Position numbers and translations under genes: made by a program. From Brettanomyces bruxellensis (lineage: Eukaryota; Ascomycota; Pichiomycetes; Pichiales; Pichiaceae), in the NCBI RefSeq assembly GCF_011074885.1, contig NC_054686.1:744001-808000 (forward strand): 64,000 nucleotides of DNA, written 5' to 3'. Below the pieces are notes generated by a model. That model was not told the DNA's origin, made no database searches, and saw only the letters and a list, made by a program, of their open reading frames with translations. This document shows, in pieces, positions 12,220 through 21,886 of this stretch (positions are counted from its first letter, which is position 1; each line of letters begins with the position of its first letter).

Positions 12220-13266
12220 TATACTTGATACGCTTTCCGCTATTTTCGAAATGGTGTCGCTCAACGAAGAATTGTTGGAAATAACACTGGAGGTAATACC
12301 AGAAGGAATACTAGAAGTAACACTAGAGATAGCACTAGAAGTAACACCAGAAACACTAGCAGATGCAGATATTGAAGCTGTCACATAATTCAATGTTTCC
12401 TTCCTATTTCCTCCGAAAAATCCAATCTTCTTTCCTCCCAACATTGTATATCTGAAGAAGTTGAAGAAAAGCCACAAGAACAAATGCACAGGCCGTTTTA
12501 ATATTCGCTTGTATATGATGAAGCAGCAGACAAATATGAAAAAGTATATTGATCTGTATATCTGCCTTCGTTCGGCATCACTTGACTCGTTTATTGCCTT
12601 CACCAACCCATTGGTCTTCACTAGTACTTCTGCAAAATGGCCATACTTGTTTGATAAGGATGCCATAGAGGATGTAGAACCCGATAAATCCTGCAAGTTC
12701 TTTTCACCAGACAAAACAGATTCATGCATGATCGTGTTAATGTTCTGAAGCTTTGATGTAATCTTTTTGTTCTTCTCTAGAAGCTGATCCTGCTTTGTGA
12801 GCTCATTAAGCTTTTCCTCATCCAAAAACGAACCTGAACTGTTTGCATCTGTATCTGTGACTTCATCTTTTCCCTTAAACCCATCTTTCTCCTCCTGCAA
12901 TCTCCGCTCAATATCATTCTGTATCGTATCCTTCTCGAGTGTTTTAGACTTCAGCTGTGCCTCCCTAAACTCCACCTTTATGTCTGAGTATCTTTCCTTC
13001 AAATACCTCACTTTGTACGCAATTTCCTCGTGATTTTCGGATGGTGTTGGTAATAATTCGTACTCCAACACCGAAAGAGCATCTTCTGCCTCCTTGTAAA
13101 GGTTAATAATGTGCTCGTATGACTCGTTTCTCAACTCGGTAAGGTTTGAATAAACACCTGAAGGTTGAAGTTTTGGTCTAGCTGTCTTTAATTTAAAACT
13201 CACCTCTTGCATCGCCTTGAGTAACTGCTGGAACCGGGCAACCGGCTCTATCTGAGAGGTATTCAT
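12202..13266 (-). CDS. SEC20: Sec20, Golgi-to-ER t-SNARE
   Basis: ER-membrane SNARE of the Ufe1-Sec20-Use1 acceptor complex for COPI vesicles. The 354 aa protein (S. cerevisiae 383) has an N-terminal helical region that in the family binds Tip20, a coiled SNARE segment at about 150-235, and a hydrophobic anchor at about 240-257 preceded by the conserved DAERRQIYRS. A second hydrophobic stretch, a Ser/Thr-rich lumenal tail and a C-terminal Arg-Asp-Glu-Leu follow. S. cerevisiae Sec20 ends in HDEL, so RDEL is the expected ER-retrieval signal in variant form. I start at the ATG at 13266; nine codons upstream begin with TTG. Divergent from RPN7. Confidence 0.88.
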   Translation of the reverse strand: MNTSQIEPVARFQQLLKAMQEVSFKLKTARPKLQPSGVYSNLTELRNESYEHIINLYKEAEDALSVLEYELLPTPSENHEEIAYKVRYLKERYSDIKVEFREAQLKSKTLEKDTIQNDIERRLQEEKDGFKGKDEVTDTDANSSGSFLDEEKLNELTKQDQLLEKNKKITSKLQNINTIMHESVLSGEKNLQDLSGSTSSMASLSNKYGHFAEVLVKTNGLVKAINESSDAERRQIYRSIYFFIFVCCFIIYKRILKRPVHLFLWLFFNFFRYTMLGGKKIGFFGGNRKETLNYVTASISASASVSGVTSSAISSVTSSIPSGITSSVISNNSSLSDTISKIAESVSSISRDEL

Positions 13267-13609
13267 AATTTCACTAACTCCACTTTTTTTCAATGTCGTT
13301 TTCTGATGTTATTTGCTTGAATAGTCGAGTCTTAAGCTTCAAGGTGGTCGTTTCTTCAGTAGCGTATCCCACACATGTACGGATGTAATTGAAAATTCAG
13401 CTGGGGGAAAAAAAAAAATAAAAATGAATAATTCGTAGCCGAACAAATGAGGTAAAAAATATAGAGAAAACTCGGAAAAGAAAACAGAGGCAAAAAGTTC
13501 AGGGCCAAAAATGAGAGACGACAAAGCAGAGATACTGATCTAATATCCCATTTCTTTCCCAAAAGTAAATTTTTTAACAGCATATCCATATAATTAACAC
13601 GCATGCAAG
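13267..13609. promoter_or_regulatory. SEC20/RPN7 divergent promoter region
   Basis: 343 bp between two start codons. It contains an A run near 13411 and a sequence at about 13487-13495 that matches the proteasome element GGTGGCAAA at only 7 of 9 positions, so an Rpn4-type site is unproven. A five-codon upstream ORF (13603-13620) overlaps the RPN7 start. Confidence 0.4.
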
Positions 13610-13620
13610 ATGATTCTTGA
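13603..13620 (+). promoter_or_regulatory. upstream ORF overlapping the RPN7 start codon
   Basis: ATG at 13603 opens a frame of five residues (MQDDS) ending at TGA 13618-13620. The RPN7 ATG at 13610 lies inside it in another frame. If the mRNA begins upstream of 13603, scanning ribosomes meet this ATG first. Confidence 0.5.
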
Positions 13621-14803
13621 CGAAACGACTACAATTGCTAGAATTCCAGACTTCGAAGTTGGCCAAAATGTGTTTCTTGCAGCACATGACGATTCAGAAG
13701 TTGTTCCCAAGATTCTTGCAAAAATAAAGGAAAAAGACATGGCACCATATTACAAATACCTTCATGATGACCTCAAACTACAAAATCTCGAATGGGATCA
13801 GTCGCTGTATGACGAGATGACAGCAAACAACAACAAAAAGGTGAAAGAACTCAAGGATGAGATCGAGAAACTCAATGATGAGGATGAGGGCGAAATAGAG
13901 ATCTTGAAGAAATGGATCCAGCTTGCTGAGTATTACGCTTCTATTGGAGACAAGGATGAAACGGTTGCCACGATTGATAAAACTATAAAGTTGGCACCAT
14001 CAACTGGTTCAAAAATTGATCTATATCTCACAGTTTCTCGTGTTGGTTTCTTTTATGACGACAAGCCATTCACAAAACAGTACTTGGACAAGGCCAACGG
14101 ACTTATCGAGAAGGGCGGAGATTGGGAGAGGAGAAACAGATACAAGACTTACATGGGAATATATCTAATGTCAACCAGGAAGTTTTCGGAAGCTGCGAAA
14201 TTGTTGATTGACTGTCTTTCAACTTTTACGTCGACTGAACTTGCCACGTATGAAGAGGTGGCGCAGTACTCTTTAATATGCGGGTCGGTTGCTCTCAGCC
14301 GGCCCGACTTGAAGAAGAAGCTTCTTGAATCACCGGAGATTCTTTCAATTAACTCGACATCCGAGAAGTTGACTCCTGTCTACAAGTTGATCGAATCTTT
14401 GCACTCGTGCGAGTATCAGAGCTTTTTCCCAATGCTCTTGAGAACCAGTAAAGAGATTTTGACGAAAAACAAGTACTTGTATCCCCATGCAAATTACTAC
14501 ATGCGTGAATTGCGATGCAGGGCATACTCGCAACTTTTGGAGAGTTACAAGTCGATATCCATAAAGTCCATGGCCAACTCGTTTGGTGTGTCTGTGGAAT
14601 TTTTGGATGCCGATCTCTGCAAGTTTATTCCTTCCAAGAGACTCAACTGTGTCATAGATCGCATTAATGGGGTTATCGAGACCAACCGGGTTGACAACAA
14701 AAATGCACAGTATCATTTGCTTATCAAGAATGGAGATGCACTCTTGACAAAATTACAAAAATACGGCGCAGCGGTTCGTCTTAGTGGTGCAGAGAAGGTT
14801 TGA
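13610..14803 (+). CDS. RPN7: Rpn7, 26S proteasome lid subunit
   Basis: PCI-domain subunit of the 19S regulatory particle lid. In the family it bridges the lid and base and helps place the deubiquitinase Rpn11. At 397 aa it is slightly shorter than S. cerevisiae Rpn7 (429). Conserved blocks are easy to see: MAPYYKYL, a Glu-rich coil ending in EDEGE, IGDKDET, EKGGDWERRNRYKTY, AAKLLIDCLSTFTS, and the C-terminal PCI/winged-helix part with MANSFGVSVEFLD, FIPSKRLNCVIDR and KNAQYHLL, then LQKYGAAVRL close to the end. The start ATG is preceded by a short overlapping upstream ORF. The gene converges on MSI1 with 107 bp between stops. Confidence 0.95.
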   Translation: MILDETTTIARIPDFEVGQNVFLAAHDDSEVVPKILAKIKEKDMAPYYKYLHDDLKLQNLEWDQSLYDEMTANNNKKVKELKDEIEKLNDEDEGEIEILKKWIQLAEYYASIGDKDETVATIDKTIKLAPSTGSKIDLYLTVSRVGFFYDDKPFTKQYLDKANGLIEKGGDWERRNRYKTYMGIYLMSTRKFSEAAKLLIDCLSTFTSTELATYEEVAQYSLICGSVALSRPDLKKKLLESPEILSINSTSEKLTPVYKLIESLHSCEYQSFFPMLLRTSKEILTKNKYLYPHANYYMRELRCRAYSQLLESYKSISIKSMANSFGVSVEFLDADLCKFIPSKRLNCVIDRINGVIETNRVDNKNAQYHLLIKNGDALLTKLQKYGAAVRLSGAEKV

Positions 14804-14910
14804 AGGCTGTACATGGTAAATATAAAGTATGCTGAACTAATAAAAATCTGGTGATACAGCTTCGACAAGATTATTATGTTTGTATTGTGTAGTGTTGTAC
14901 AAAATCGATT

Positions 14911-16784
14911 TTAGAAAATGGCTGCTGAAGGTTTCCAAATGTGAACAGAGTTGTCTTCTGAGCAACTAGCAATCATTTTTGGATCGGCCGGATTCCACGA
15001 AATGTCGGAAACACCAAGCATGTGTCCGGAATGGGTAAATATGAGGCTGGATTTGGGGTCTTGGGTACTCGAATTGGCACCAAACTTCCATATACGGACA
15101 CATCCGTCCTCCGAACCGGAAGCCAAGACGTTTCCAAAGCTGGAATTCCACTCTAGGCCAGTTATGGCACCTGCATGAGCTCCGGAAAGGGTAATTTGAA
15201 ATGCTTCTGGCGACCGTAAATCCTCAATGTAGATATTTCCGTGGTCATCACCCAGAGCAACAGCAAACTCGTTGTTCTTATTAAAATCTAACGCGTTAAT
15301 CGCAGTACCCACCTTAAACTGCACAACAGGTTTGCTGGCAAGTATTCGAGTGTCAAAAAGCTTGAAGAGTCCATCTTCACCGGCTGTACCAACAAGAGAA
15401 TCATGAAACACGGAATACTTGACAGAATTGACGCCGTAATCGTGGCATAGCCTCGTTTTCGCTGGTTTCAGCACACATGTTCTAAATTTCTTCTGCCGCG
15501 TCGCACTTAGTGATGAAGTTGTCTTTGCCTGGATCCGGAATGGCTTCCGGATATCCCAAACTGCTATCATTCCATCGTTTGAGCCTGTTACAAGTTCCCC
15601 TTCCTTATTTTTGTTCCAGTCAAGTCCCCAACCTTCTGACATATGAAACTTCAACTGAATATCAGCCATCCCGCCTTTTTCGTCCTCCCCATTGACTCTA
15701 TGTGTCAGATCGTACAAATCAAAGCTGTTTGGCTTCTTCGTTCTGTCGAAAATGCACACAGTTCCACTATTAGACATGGTTGCAATCAAATCTGGGTTTT
15801 GCGGCATCAGACGAGCTTTGTTGATGTCTCCTTCGTGTGGAATCTCTTGAACAACCTGCAGTGGACCTTTGCACTTTGTATTTTCGTCTTTTGCCTGATC
15901 TCCGACCTCCGGAAGCTCGGATGCAAAAAACTCCTCTCGTTCCGGATCATATGTGCAGTCTTCCAGCGTAAGTTTATCCAAGTTTGACGGTATGTTGACC
16001 TTACAAAGCTCAATACTCTCAAATCTGTTGAATCACTTGAGTATGATCCCAGCAAAAGCCGTTGTGTATTAACAGATCTGTCCATCTCAACATCGGGAAA
16101 CCACTCGATAGTAAGTGATGGCCATAGTAGTGTGCTCGTCTGTAGTAAAGAGTACAGCACTGGTGTGTTTTTCTTCCATATACGGTATTTCATTTGCTTG
16201 TCTGTGTCTATTTGTGCTTTTTCTGCAGGATCTGATTCACCCACTTCTTTCTTAAATCGTGTTTTTGTTTCGTTCTCATTCCCACTATCCAACATGATAA
16301 CGTCATTGTCGTTTTTCCGGTTACTGTCCAATTTATTTTCCTTATCTATCACTACCACATTATTGTTGATCTCAATGACGTTGTCTTCCTTAATATTATC
16401 TATCTTAATGAGATTTTTCTTAACACTGTCTTTTTTAACATCATCCATCTTAATGGCATCTATTTTGACGTCTTTCTTAACGTCATCTATCTTAATGACA
16501 TCTTTCTTAACGTCATCCTCAATAATCTCTACGTTATTTTTCGTTATATCATCTTTCTTAACATCATCCTCAATAATCTCCACGTTATTCTTCATTATAT
16601 CATCTTCCATAACGTCATCCTCCTTTGCATTGTCTTCTTTTTCATCCTTCAGATTGCCTCCATCATTATTACCTGAATTCTGCTTACTGGTCTCATTAAC
16701 CACTGCTCCGTTTAGAGCCTGCTGAAATACCAGCGGCTGAAAAATCACCTTTGCCCCTGTGCTTTCCGACTCCGAATCAGACAT
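14911..16784 (-). CDS. MSI1: Msi1/Cac3-like WD40 histone chaperone, frameshifted
   Basis: Smallest subunit of chromatin assembly factor 1, which deposits H3-H4 behind replication forks; RbAp48 family. From the ATG at 16784 the first frame reads an acidic, repetitive extension of about 195 residues, then the histone H4-binding motif YRIWKKNTPVLY and WPSLTIEWFPD. It then runs into nonsense. The next frame picks up at about 16000 and contains NKARLMPQNPDLIA, WD repeats and a C-terminus (GHMLGVSDISWNP, DNSVHIWKP) very close to yeast Msi1. One missing base at 16000/16001 explains the break, and restoring it gives 624 codons plus stop. S. cerevisiae Msi1 is 422 aa; the excess is the N-terminal repeat region. 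Hat2 is less similar at both ends. Confidence 0.85.
16430..16615 (-). repeat. degenerate repeat coding the acidic/basic MSI1 N-terminal extension
   Basis: On the coding strand this stretch encodes imperfect repeats of the type DDVKKD-x-IK and NNVEIIEDDVKKD. Adjacent copies are near-identical at the DNA level. It appears to be an internal minisatellite expanded in frame within the MSI1 5' coding region. Confidence 0.7.
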
Positions 16785-16882
16785 TCTTGCTTTTGCTTCC
16801 AACTACTGGCGTTTTATTACTCTCTAAATACTCTTTAACATAATACCCGATTCGTATCATCTATCACGCTGGAATTCCATGT

Positions 16883-16900
16883 ACGCGTCAAATTTCGCGA
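16883..16900. promoter_or_regulatory. MCB box and adjacent TTTCGCG motif upstream of MSI1
   Basis: ACGCGT at 16883-16888 is the MluI cell-cycle box bound by MBF (Mbp1/Swi6) in budding yeast. TTTCGCGA at 16893-16900 resembles an E2F-type/MBF site. They lie about 100-115 bp upstream of the MSI1 start. This fits S-phase expression of a replication-coupled chaperone. Confidence 0.6.
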
Positions 16901-18997
16901 CTACGTATTTGCTGAACTTTTCATGCGGTGCACGGAAGTGCGGGGTGCGTGACCCTGATCATGTGGAGAAAAATAGAATAATGACAATGCAGGATTGTAT
17001 TCTTCGATTGCAGTGATGCTTTTGCACTTACCTAATGTCCGGTCCGTGTGTACAGGTAGATACTGTAGGAGCACTGTTGGGATTTAATGCACTGAAAGCA
17101 CGGGCCAAAAATTGTATATTTAGCATCATGATAACTGGGCCTTTGATTGGCCCTTGCAAAATTTGTATTCAGTTCTGGAAAGCTCTTGACCCGTTAATCT
17201 TTTTATCAGCAAAACACAGAAGTCATTCATTTGATACGTCATGATCACGCAAGCATGTAGTTTCTACACTGTTTACAATTCTTACACACATGATCGCTGT
17301 AGTGTGCTTTAATGGTGCTTCAAATTTGTCTTTGGTCTTTTTGCTGTGCGGATATTTTTCTCGGGTCTTTGCTAGCATTTCAAATTTCAGATGAGCAACC
17401 ATTTTTTTTTTTCAGCAAATTTCAGGCATCCGAGAGCAGACAGTGCTAACTGGCTTTGGTACAGTATGGCATTAATGATATGGTCAAAGTTTAAAGCACA
17501 GACTTGACTACACAACTTCAAATACCGGAAAACCAGTTAATGTACGCTTCGACAACAAACAAGCAGCATGCCAAGATAATTGCATTTCCGTTTAAATAAC
17601 AATTGTCCGACACGATACGGGTCTGATTCACGGTGTTCTTAAAATAGCTACAAGGTCTCGGACTCGAGGAAAATTCATTATTGGAAATTCATTATTGGAA
17701 ATTTTTGTTTCATGAGGATTTTCATTCCTCGCTGCTCGAGAATACATGGAGTTGGCATAAATTAGTTTTCTCGACCATCTGGCGTTAATATGGCCACGTT
17801 GAAAAAAGCGCTTGGAACAATATGTTTATTTGTTCCTCGGGAAGCCATTGTGTTGTCATTTGGCCAGCTTCTGGAATGTCGAACCTACCTGGTTAGTGCT
17901 GCTTTGGCACAAGATGCACATATACGTTTTTTCAGAATTCACGCTTGTCACGCTCCGAGCCTCTGTAAGATGAAACTGATTTCAAAAGCATTTTTTGGTC
18001 TCATTTCGTTCGCCATTTCCCGTACTATTTTCCGTGTTTTTCCCCTCTATATTTATTTTTCTCATTTCTCCCTCTACTTCTATTTCCTCGTTTTTCCCTC
18101 TATTTCATTTTCCTTATTTTTCCCTCTTTCATTTTCCTTATTTTTCGTGGACCCTGGGCTGCATTCAGCATGAATCAGCATGCCCCTGTTTTTTTTAACT
18201 TTGCTTCCCTCTGCTATTTTTTCCACTCAGTGATTTTTTCTCGGCTGTACTATGCACTCTCCCCGAAAATTCCAACCCGCATTCACAGTTGGGGTCTTTC
18301 TGGCGCTTAAGCTTATTCCTGGCTATAGGAAAATGTACTATGATTGCGATGATACTCGATGTTTTTCATGAATTTGTAATATTTGTATTTCCGAAACCCG
18401 TACATGACCTCAAGCAGATGATGGCCTGGCCAGTTGAGAAAAAGGATCATCGTCATGTCTCACATTATTATTTACATCGCCTAAATGTCGCCGCTGCTTA
18501 TTTACTCCTAAATATTTTTATTTTTAACCGCATTGTGAATGTTGCTTGGGTTTGGCGCCTGTAGTTTTTGCTTTTTTTTTTTTTGTTGTTGTTGTTATTT
18601 TTCTTTCTTCTTCCATCAATGGCCGCCTCTGGCTTTGTTGAGCTTCCCGCGAATATCCCCTGGCTACTTTCATTATTTTCGCTTTCCCTTCTTCTCTTCG
18701 ACAGGATCACGACCCAATTGTTATTATAATTACTTGCGATTTCGCAGGTGTCTTTTTTTTTTTTTAAATATTTACATGTTTCTTGTAGTGTTACTCTTCT
18801 CTTGCACACATTCTGCCGAACCATTCTTGCCACAGATCGCAACAAAAGCACGGGAAAGGAGTCTTGAATCGGCTTTTCGCATAGAGGTTTATATTAGAGG
18901 GAAAAAAGCACGGCTTTTTGAATCAGAACTAAAACCACAAAGTTCCAAAGTACAAGCAGCACAGACACTAGACATAGAAATAGCAGCAGAAACAAAG
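16889..18997. other. long MSI1-UGP1 intergenic region
   Basis: About 2.1 kb without a recognisable gene. Open frames at 17790-18173 and 18289-18564 are low in complexity or featureless. The region holds a tandem pair of a 14-15 bp motif containing ATTCATTATTGGAA at about 17672-17702. It also has pyrimidine-rich blocks (18040-18150, 18555-18610, 18750-18765) that probably belong to the UGP1 promoter and leader. No tRNA-like cloverleaf was seen. Confidence 0.5.
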
Positions 18998-20481
18998 ATG
19001 AGCAAACACGCCAAGTCACAATCCATGTACGCGTTCGAGAACCAATCATCGAGCATTGCAGCCTCGCAGATGAGGAATGCTTTGAACAAGATGATTGATG
19101 GAGTTCCGGAGGAGAAGCAGAAGGCGAAGTTCGAGAAGGAGATGGACTCGTTCTTCGGCCTATTCCGGCGGTATCTCACGGACAAGGCGAAGGGCAACAC
19201 GCTCGACTGGGAGAAAATCCACTCTCCAAGTAAAGAGGAGGTGGTTTCGTACGGCACGCTCAACAACGACTCCAGCACGAATTTGGACAAGCTGGCGGTG
19301 CTCAAGTTGAACGGAGGCCTCGGCACGTCGATGGGCTGCGTCGGTCCGAAGTCGGTGATCGAGGTGAGGGAGGGCCAGTCGTTTTTGGACCTGGCAGTGC
19401 GTCAAATCGAGTATTTGAACAAGAAGTTCGACACGGACGTGCCGCTCTTGTTGATGGACTCGTTCAACACGGATGACGACACACAGCTCATCGTGAAGAA
19501 GTACCAGTCGCACCGGATCCGGATCCGGACTTTCAACCAGTCACGTTATCCAAGAATCTACAAGGACTCACTTCTTCCGGTTCCGCAGACCCATGAGGAT
19601 GATCTCAGCTGCTGGTACCCTCCAGGCCACGGAGACTTGTTCGAGGCCTTGGTCTCGTCCGGGGAGCTCGACCACCTTCTTCAGGAGGGCAAAGAGGTGC
19701 TTTCGTGTCGAATGGTGACAATTTGGGGGCTACGGTGGACCTGAAGATCCTCAACCACATGCTTGAGACTGGTGCCGAGTACATCATGGAGTTGACCGAC
19801 AAGACACGGGCCGACGTGAAGGGAGGAACGTTGATCAAGTATGATGGCAAGGTCAGGTTGTTAGAGATTGCACAGGTGCCCAAGGAGCATGTCCCGGAGT
19901 TCAAGTCCATCAAAAAGTTCACCAACTTCAACACCAACAACCTCTGGATCAACTTGCGTGCCGTCAAGCGGTTGGTTGAGTCCGATGCTCTTGACATGGA
20001 GATCATTCCAAACGAGAAGTCCATTTCCGTCGGCAGCTCCGAGCTGGGCGTTATCCAGCTCGAAACTGCCTGCGGTGCTGCAATCCGCCACTTCAAAGGT
20101 GCCCACGGTGTCGTTGTGCCAAGATCTAGGTTCCTTCCAGTCAAAACCTGCTCCGATTTGCTGCTTGTCAAGTCTGATCTCTACAACTTGAAGCACGGAA
20201 CCTTAGTCATGGATCCCTCGCGTTACGGAGGTGCGCCTTTGGTCAAATTGGGCTCCAAGTTCAAGAAGGTCAAAAACTTCCAGGAGCGGATTCCACACAT
20301 GCCTAAAGTTATCGAGTTGGACCATCTCACCGTTACTGGTGACGTCTACTTTGGAAGGGATATCCAGTTGAAGGGAACTGTCATCATTGTGTGCTCTGAC
20401 GGCCACAAGATCGACATTCCGAACGGCTCTGTTTTGGAGAACGTTGTCGTTACTGGAAACTTGCAGATATACGAGCACTGA
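18998..20481 (+). CDS. UGP1: UDP-glucose pyrophosphorylase, frameshifted by one base
   Basis: Makes UDP-glucose from glucose-1-phosphate and UTP for glycogen, trehalose, beta-glucan and protein glycosylation. The ATG at 18998 gives a start like yeast Ugp1, with YAFEN then SQMRNALNK. The nucleotide-binding loop [12 protein letters not shown] lies at about residues 102-113, followed by VIEVREG and YPPGHGDL. At 19701-19703 a TTT should be TTTT: the first frame ends in nonsense, while the next frame reads [19 protein letters not shown] and continues to the expected C-terminus ([13 protein letters not shown]). With one base restored the product is 494 aa (S. cerevisiae 499). CTG codons fall on conserved leucines, showing standard decoding. 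The frame open upstream to 18539 is not coding. Confidence 0.93.
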
Positions 20482-20895
20482 TTCCATATTTATCTTCCTA
20501 TCCTTGTTTTCTCCTTATATCTTTTCCTCTCGTTGCTTTGCTTTCTTTCAATCCTTGATTTCTTTCTTTTCAAGCGCTCACATACTTATACAGACACGCA
20601 CACTTACTTTTTCCGTTATATAAATGACTTTCTTTCTTATTTGTAGTTTGCCTTAGCCGACAACAATGATTTCATTCCATCTTAGTGTTTGTATTGAAGA
20701 AGTAGGAATGGTATTAAAATACTTATACTATTTCCTATGCTTACTATGCTTAATATACTACTTCTTATACTTACTATGCTACTTGCTATACTTACTATAC
20801 TACTCCATATGCTTACTATGCTTACTATACTGCTTCCTATACTAGTACCTTATTATTCTATTCTTATTATTCTATTCCCATCTATTTCCATCTCC
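20482..20895. repeat. UGP1/RRP36 convergent spacer with TACTATGCT-like repeats
   Basis: At about 20715-20865 the sequence is a degenerate array built from CTTACTATGCTTA- and TATACTACTT-like units of about 9-18 bp. The rest is T/C-rich 3' sequence of both genes. No gene seen. Confidence 0.7.
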
Positions 20896-21498
20896 CTACT
20901 TACTAAATGCAAACGACTTCATCTCCTTACCCAACTTCCGCTTCCGTCTTCTCTCTATCGCCTTCCGTCTCTGTCTCGTACTCATCGACTCAAACTTCGC
21001 CACCTTTATCACCTTTCTCTGCTCTCCATGCTTAAGCCATTTCTTTCCCGTTTCCTTCTTATACTTGATTATAGCCTCCTTTTCGAACTCCTCCTCCTTC
21101 AAGTGCCCTAAACGAGACTTCAGACTCTGATTTCTGTACTTCAAATCTTCTATTTGCTCGTCGTCCATTCGACTCATCATCTTACTATCTTTGAGCATCT
21201 TATCCATCTCTCCGATTTCCTGCTTTCTGTACTCATCCAAAAACCCATAATCTTTCCTGATCCTCTCGTAATTCACTTTTCCATACGCCGGATCAAACCG
21301 GATATCCCGGTACATTGATTTGCCTCCTCTGATCTTCAATCCAGGGATCTCTCGCACTTTTGAAACTCGCTTTTTAGCACTTGCTTCTTTTGGTGCATGC
21401 TTTCCCTTGCTTTTTTTACTTTTAGGCTTCACACTTGTCTCTTCAGGAGCTGAATCTGATTCAGACGAGAAGAACTCATCTTCTTCTTGTTCGGACAT
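20896..21498 (-). CDS. RRP36: Rrp36-like rRNA processing protein
   Basis: Nucleolar component of the small-subunit processome, needed for early cleavages of 35S pre-rRNA. The 200 aa protein is highly charged. It has an acidic, Ser-rich N-terminus with a basic patch, then the family core: REIPGLKIRGGKSMYRDIRFDPAYGKVN, given here in words as an RDIRFDP motif, followed by YGFLDEYRKQEI. A long basic coiled helix ends in RRKAIERRRKRKLGKEMKSF, the classical DUF947 ending. Start ATG at 21498. Convergent with UGP1 and divergent from nothing close; the LRR gene lies behind it on the same strand. Confidence 0.85.
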   Translation of the reverse strand: MSEQEEDEFFSSESDSAPEETSVKPKSKKSKGKHAPKEASAKKRVSKVREIPGLKIRGGKSMYRDIRFDPAYGKVNYERIRKDYGFLDEYRKQEIGEMDKMLKDSKMMSRMDDEQIEDLKYRNQSLKSRLGHLKEEEFEKEAIIKYKKETGKKWLKHGEQRKVIKVAKFESMSTRQRRKAIERRRKRKLGKEMKSFAFSK

Positions 21499-21886
21499 AT
21501 TTTTCTATGTAAATTGTGTAAATGTGCTTGCTGTTGATACTCTGATATGTGTTGTCTAGATAATAGATTATGCGATAAACTTTTTTTTTTTTTTTTTTTT
21601 TTCACTCATATTTAAAACTGTCAACCCGCTTAGTTCTAATCGCATAAAACCAACTAAAAAAAAATAATACAATCTTACTTCCTGCCAATCGCTTTACCCA
21701 CCAACTAAACAACATTTATCATATTCCACACTTTCCAAAAGTTCGCTACAATCTACATATCCTTGTCATTCAATATCCTTAATATCTACTATAAAGCGTT
21801 CTATACCTTCCTGCATTCTCCCTGCCTGTCAATAATCCTAAAAACATGTTCGCAATAATAAAATAATAGCAAAGACCACAGCTCTC
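21499..21886. other. spacer between RRP36 and the LRR gene
   Basis: Contains a T run of about 24 bases at 21580-21602 in the RRP36 promoter region, then AT-rich 3' sequence of the LRR gene. Nothing else seen. Confidence 0.5.

Noticed and set aside
16132..16725. 197-codon frame on the + strand, antisense to MSI1
   Set aside because: It is the mirror of the MSI1 N-terminal repeat and consists of Ser/Leu/Phe repeats; the minus strand carries the conserved protein.
17790..18173. 127-codon ATG frame in the MSI1-UGP1 spacer
   Set aside because: The second half is Phe/Leu/Ser from pyrimidine repeats, with no domain; probably chance.
18539..18997. N-terminal extension of UGP1
   Set aside because: Encodes Phe/Cys-rich low complexity from T runs; the family start fits the ATG at 18998.
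19701..19703. Programmed ribosomal frameshifting in UGP1, and likewise in MSI1 and RRN6
   Set aside because: These housekeeping families are not known to use it, the three sites share no slippery heptamer, and a plain one-base sequencing loss explains each.
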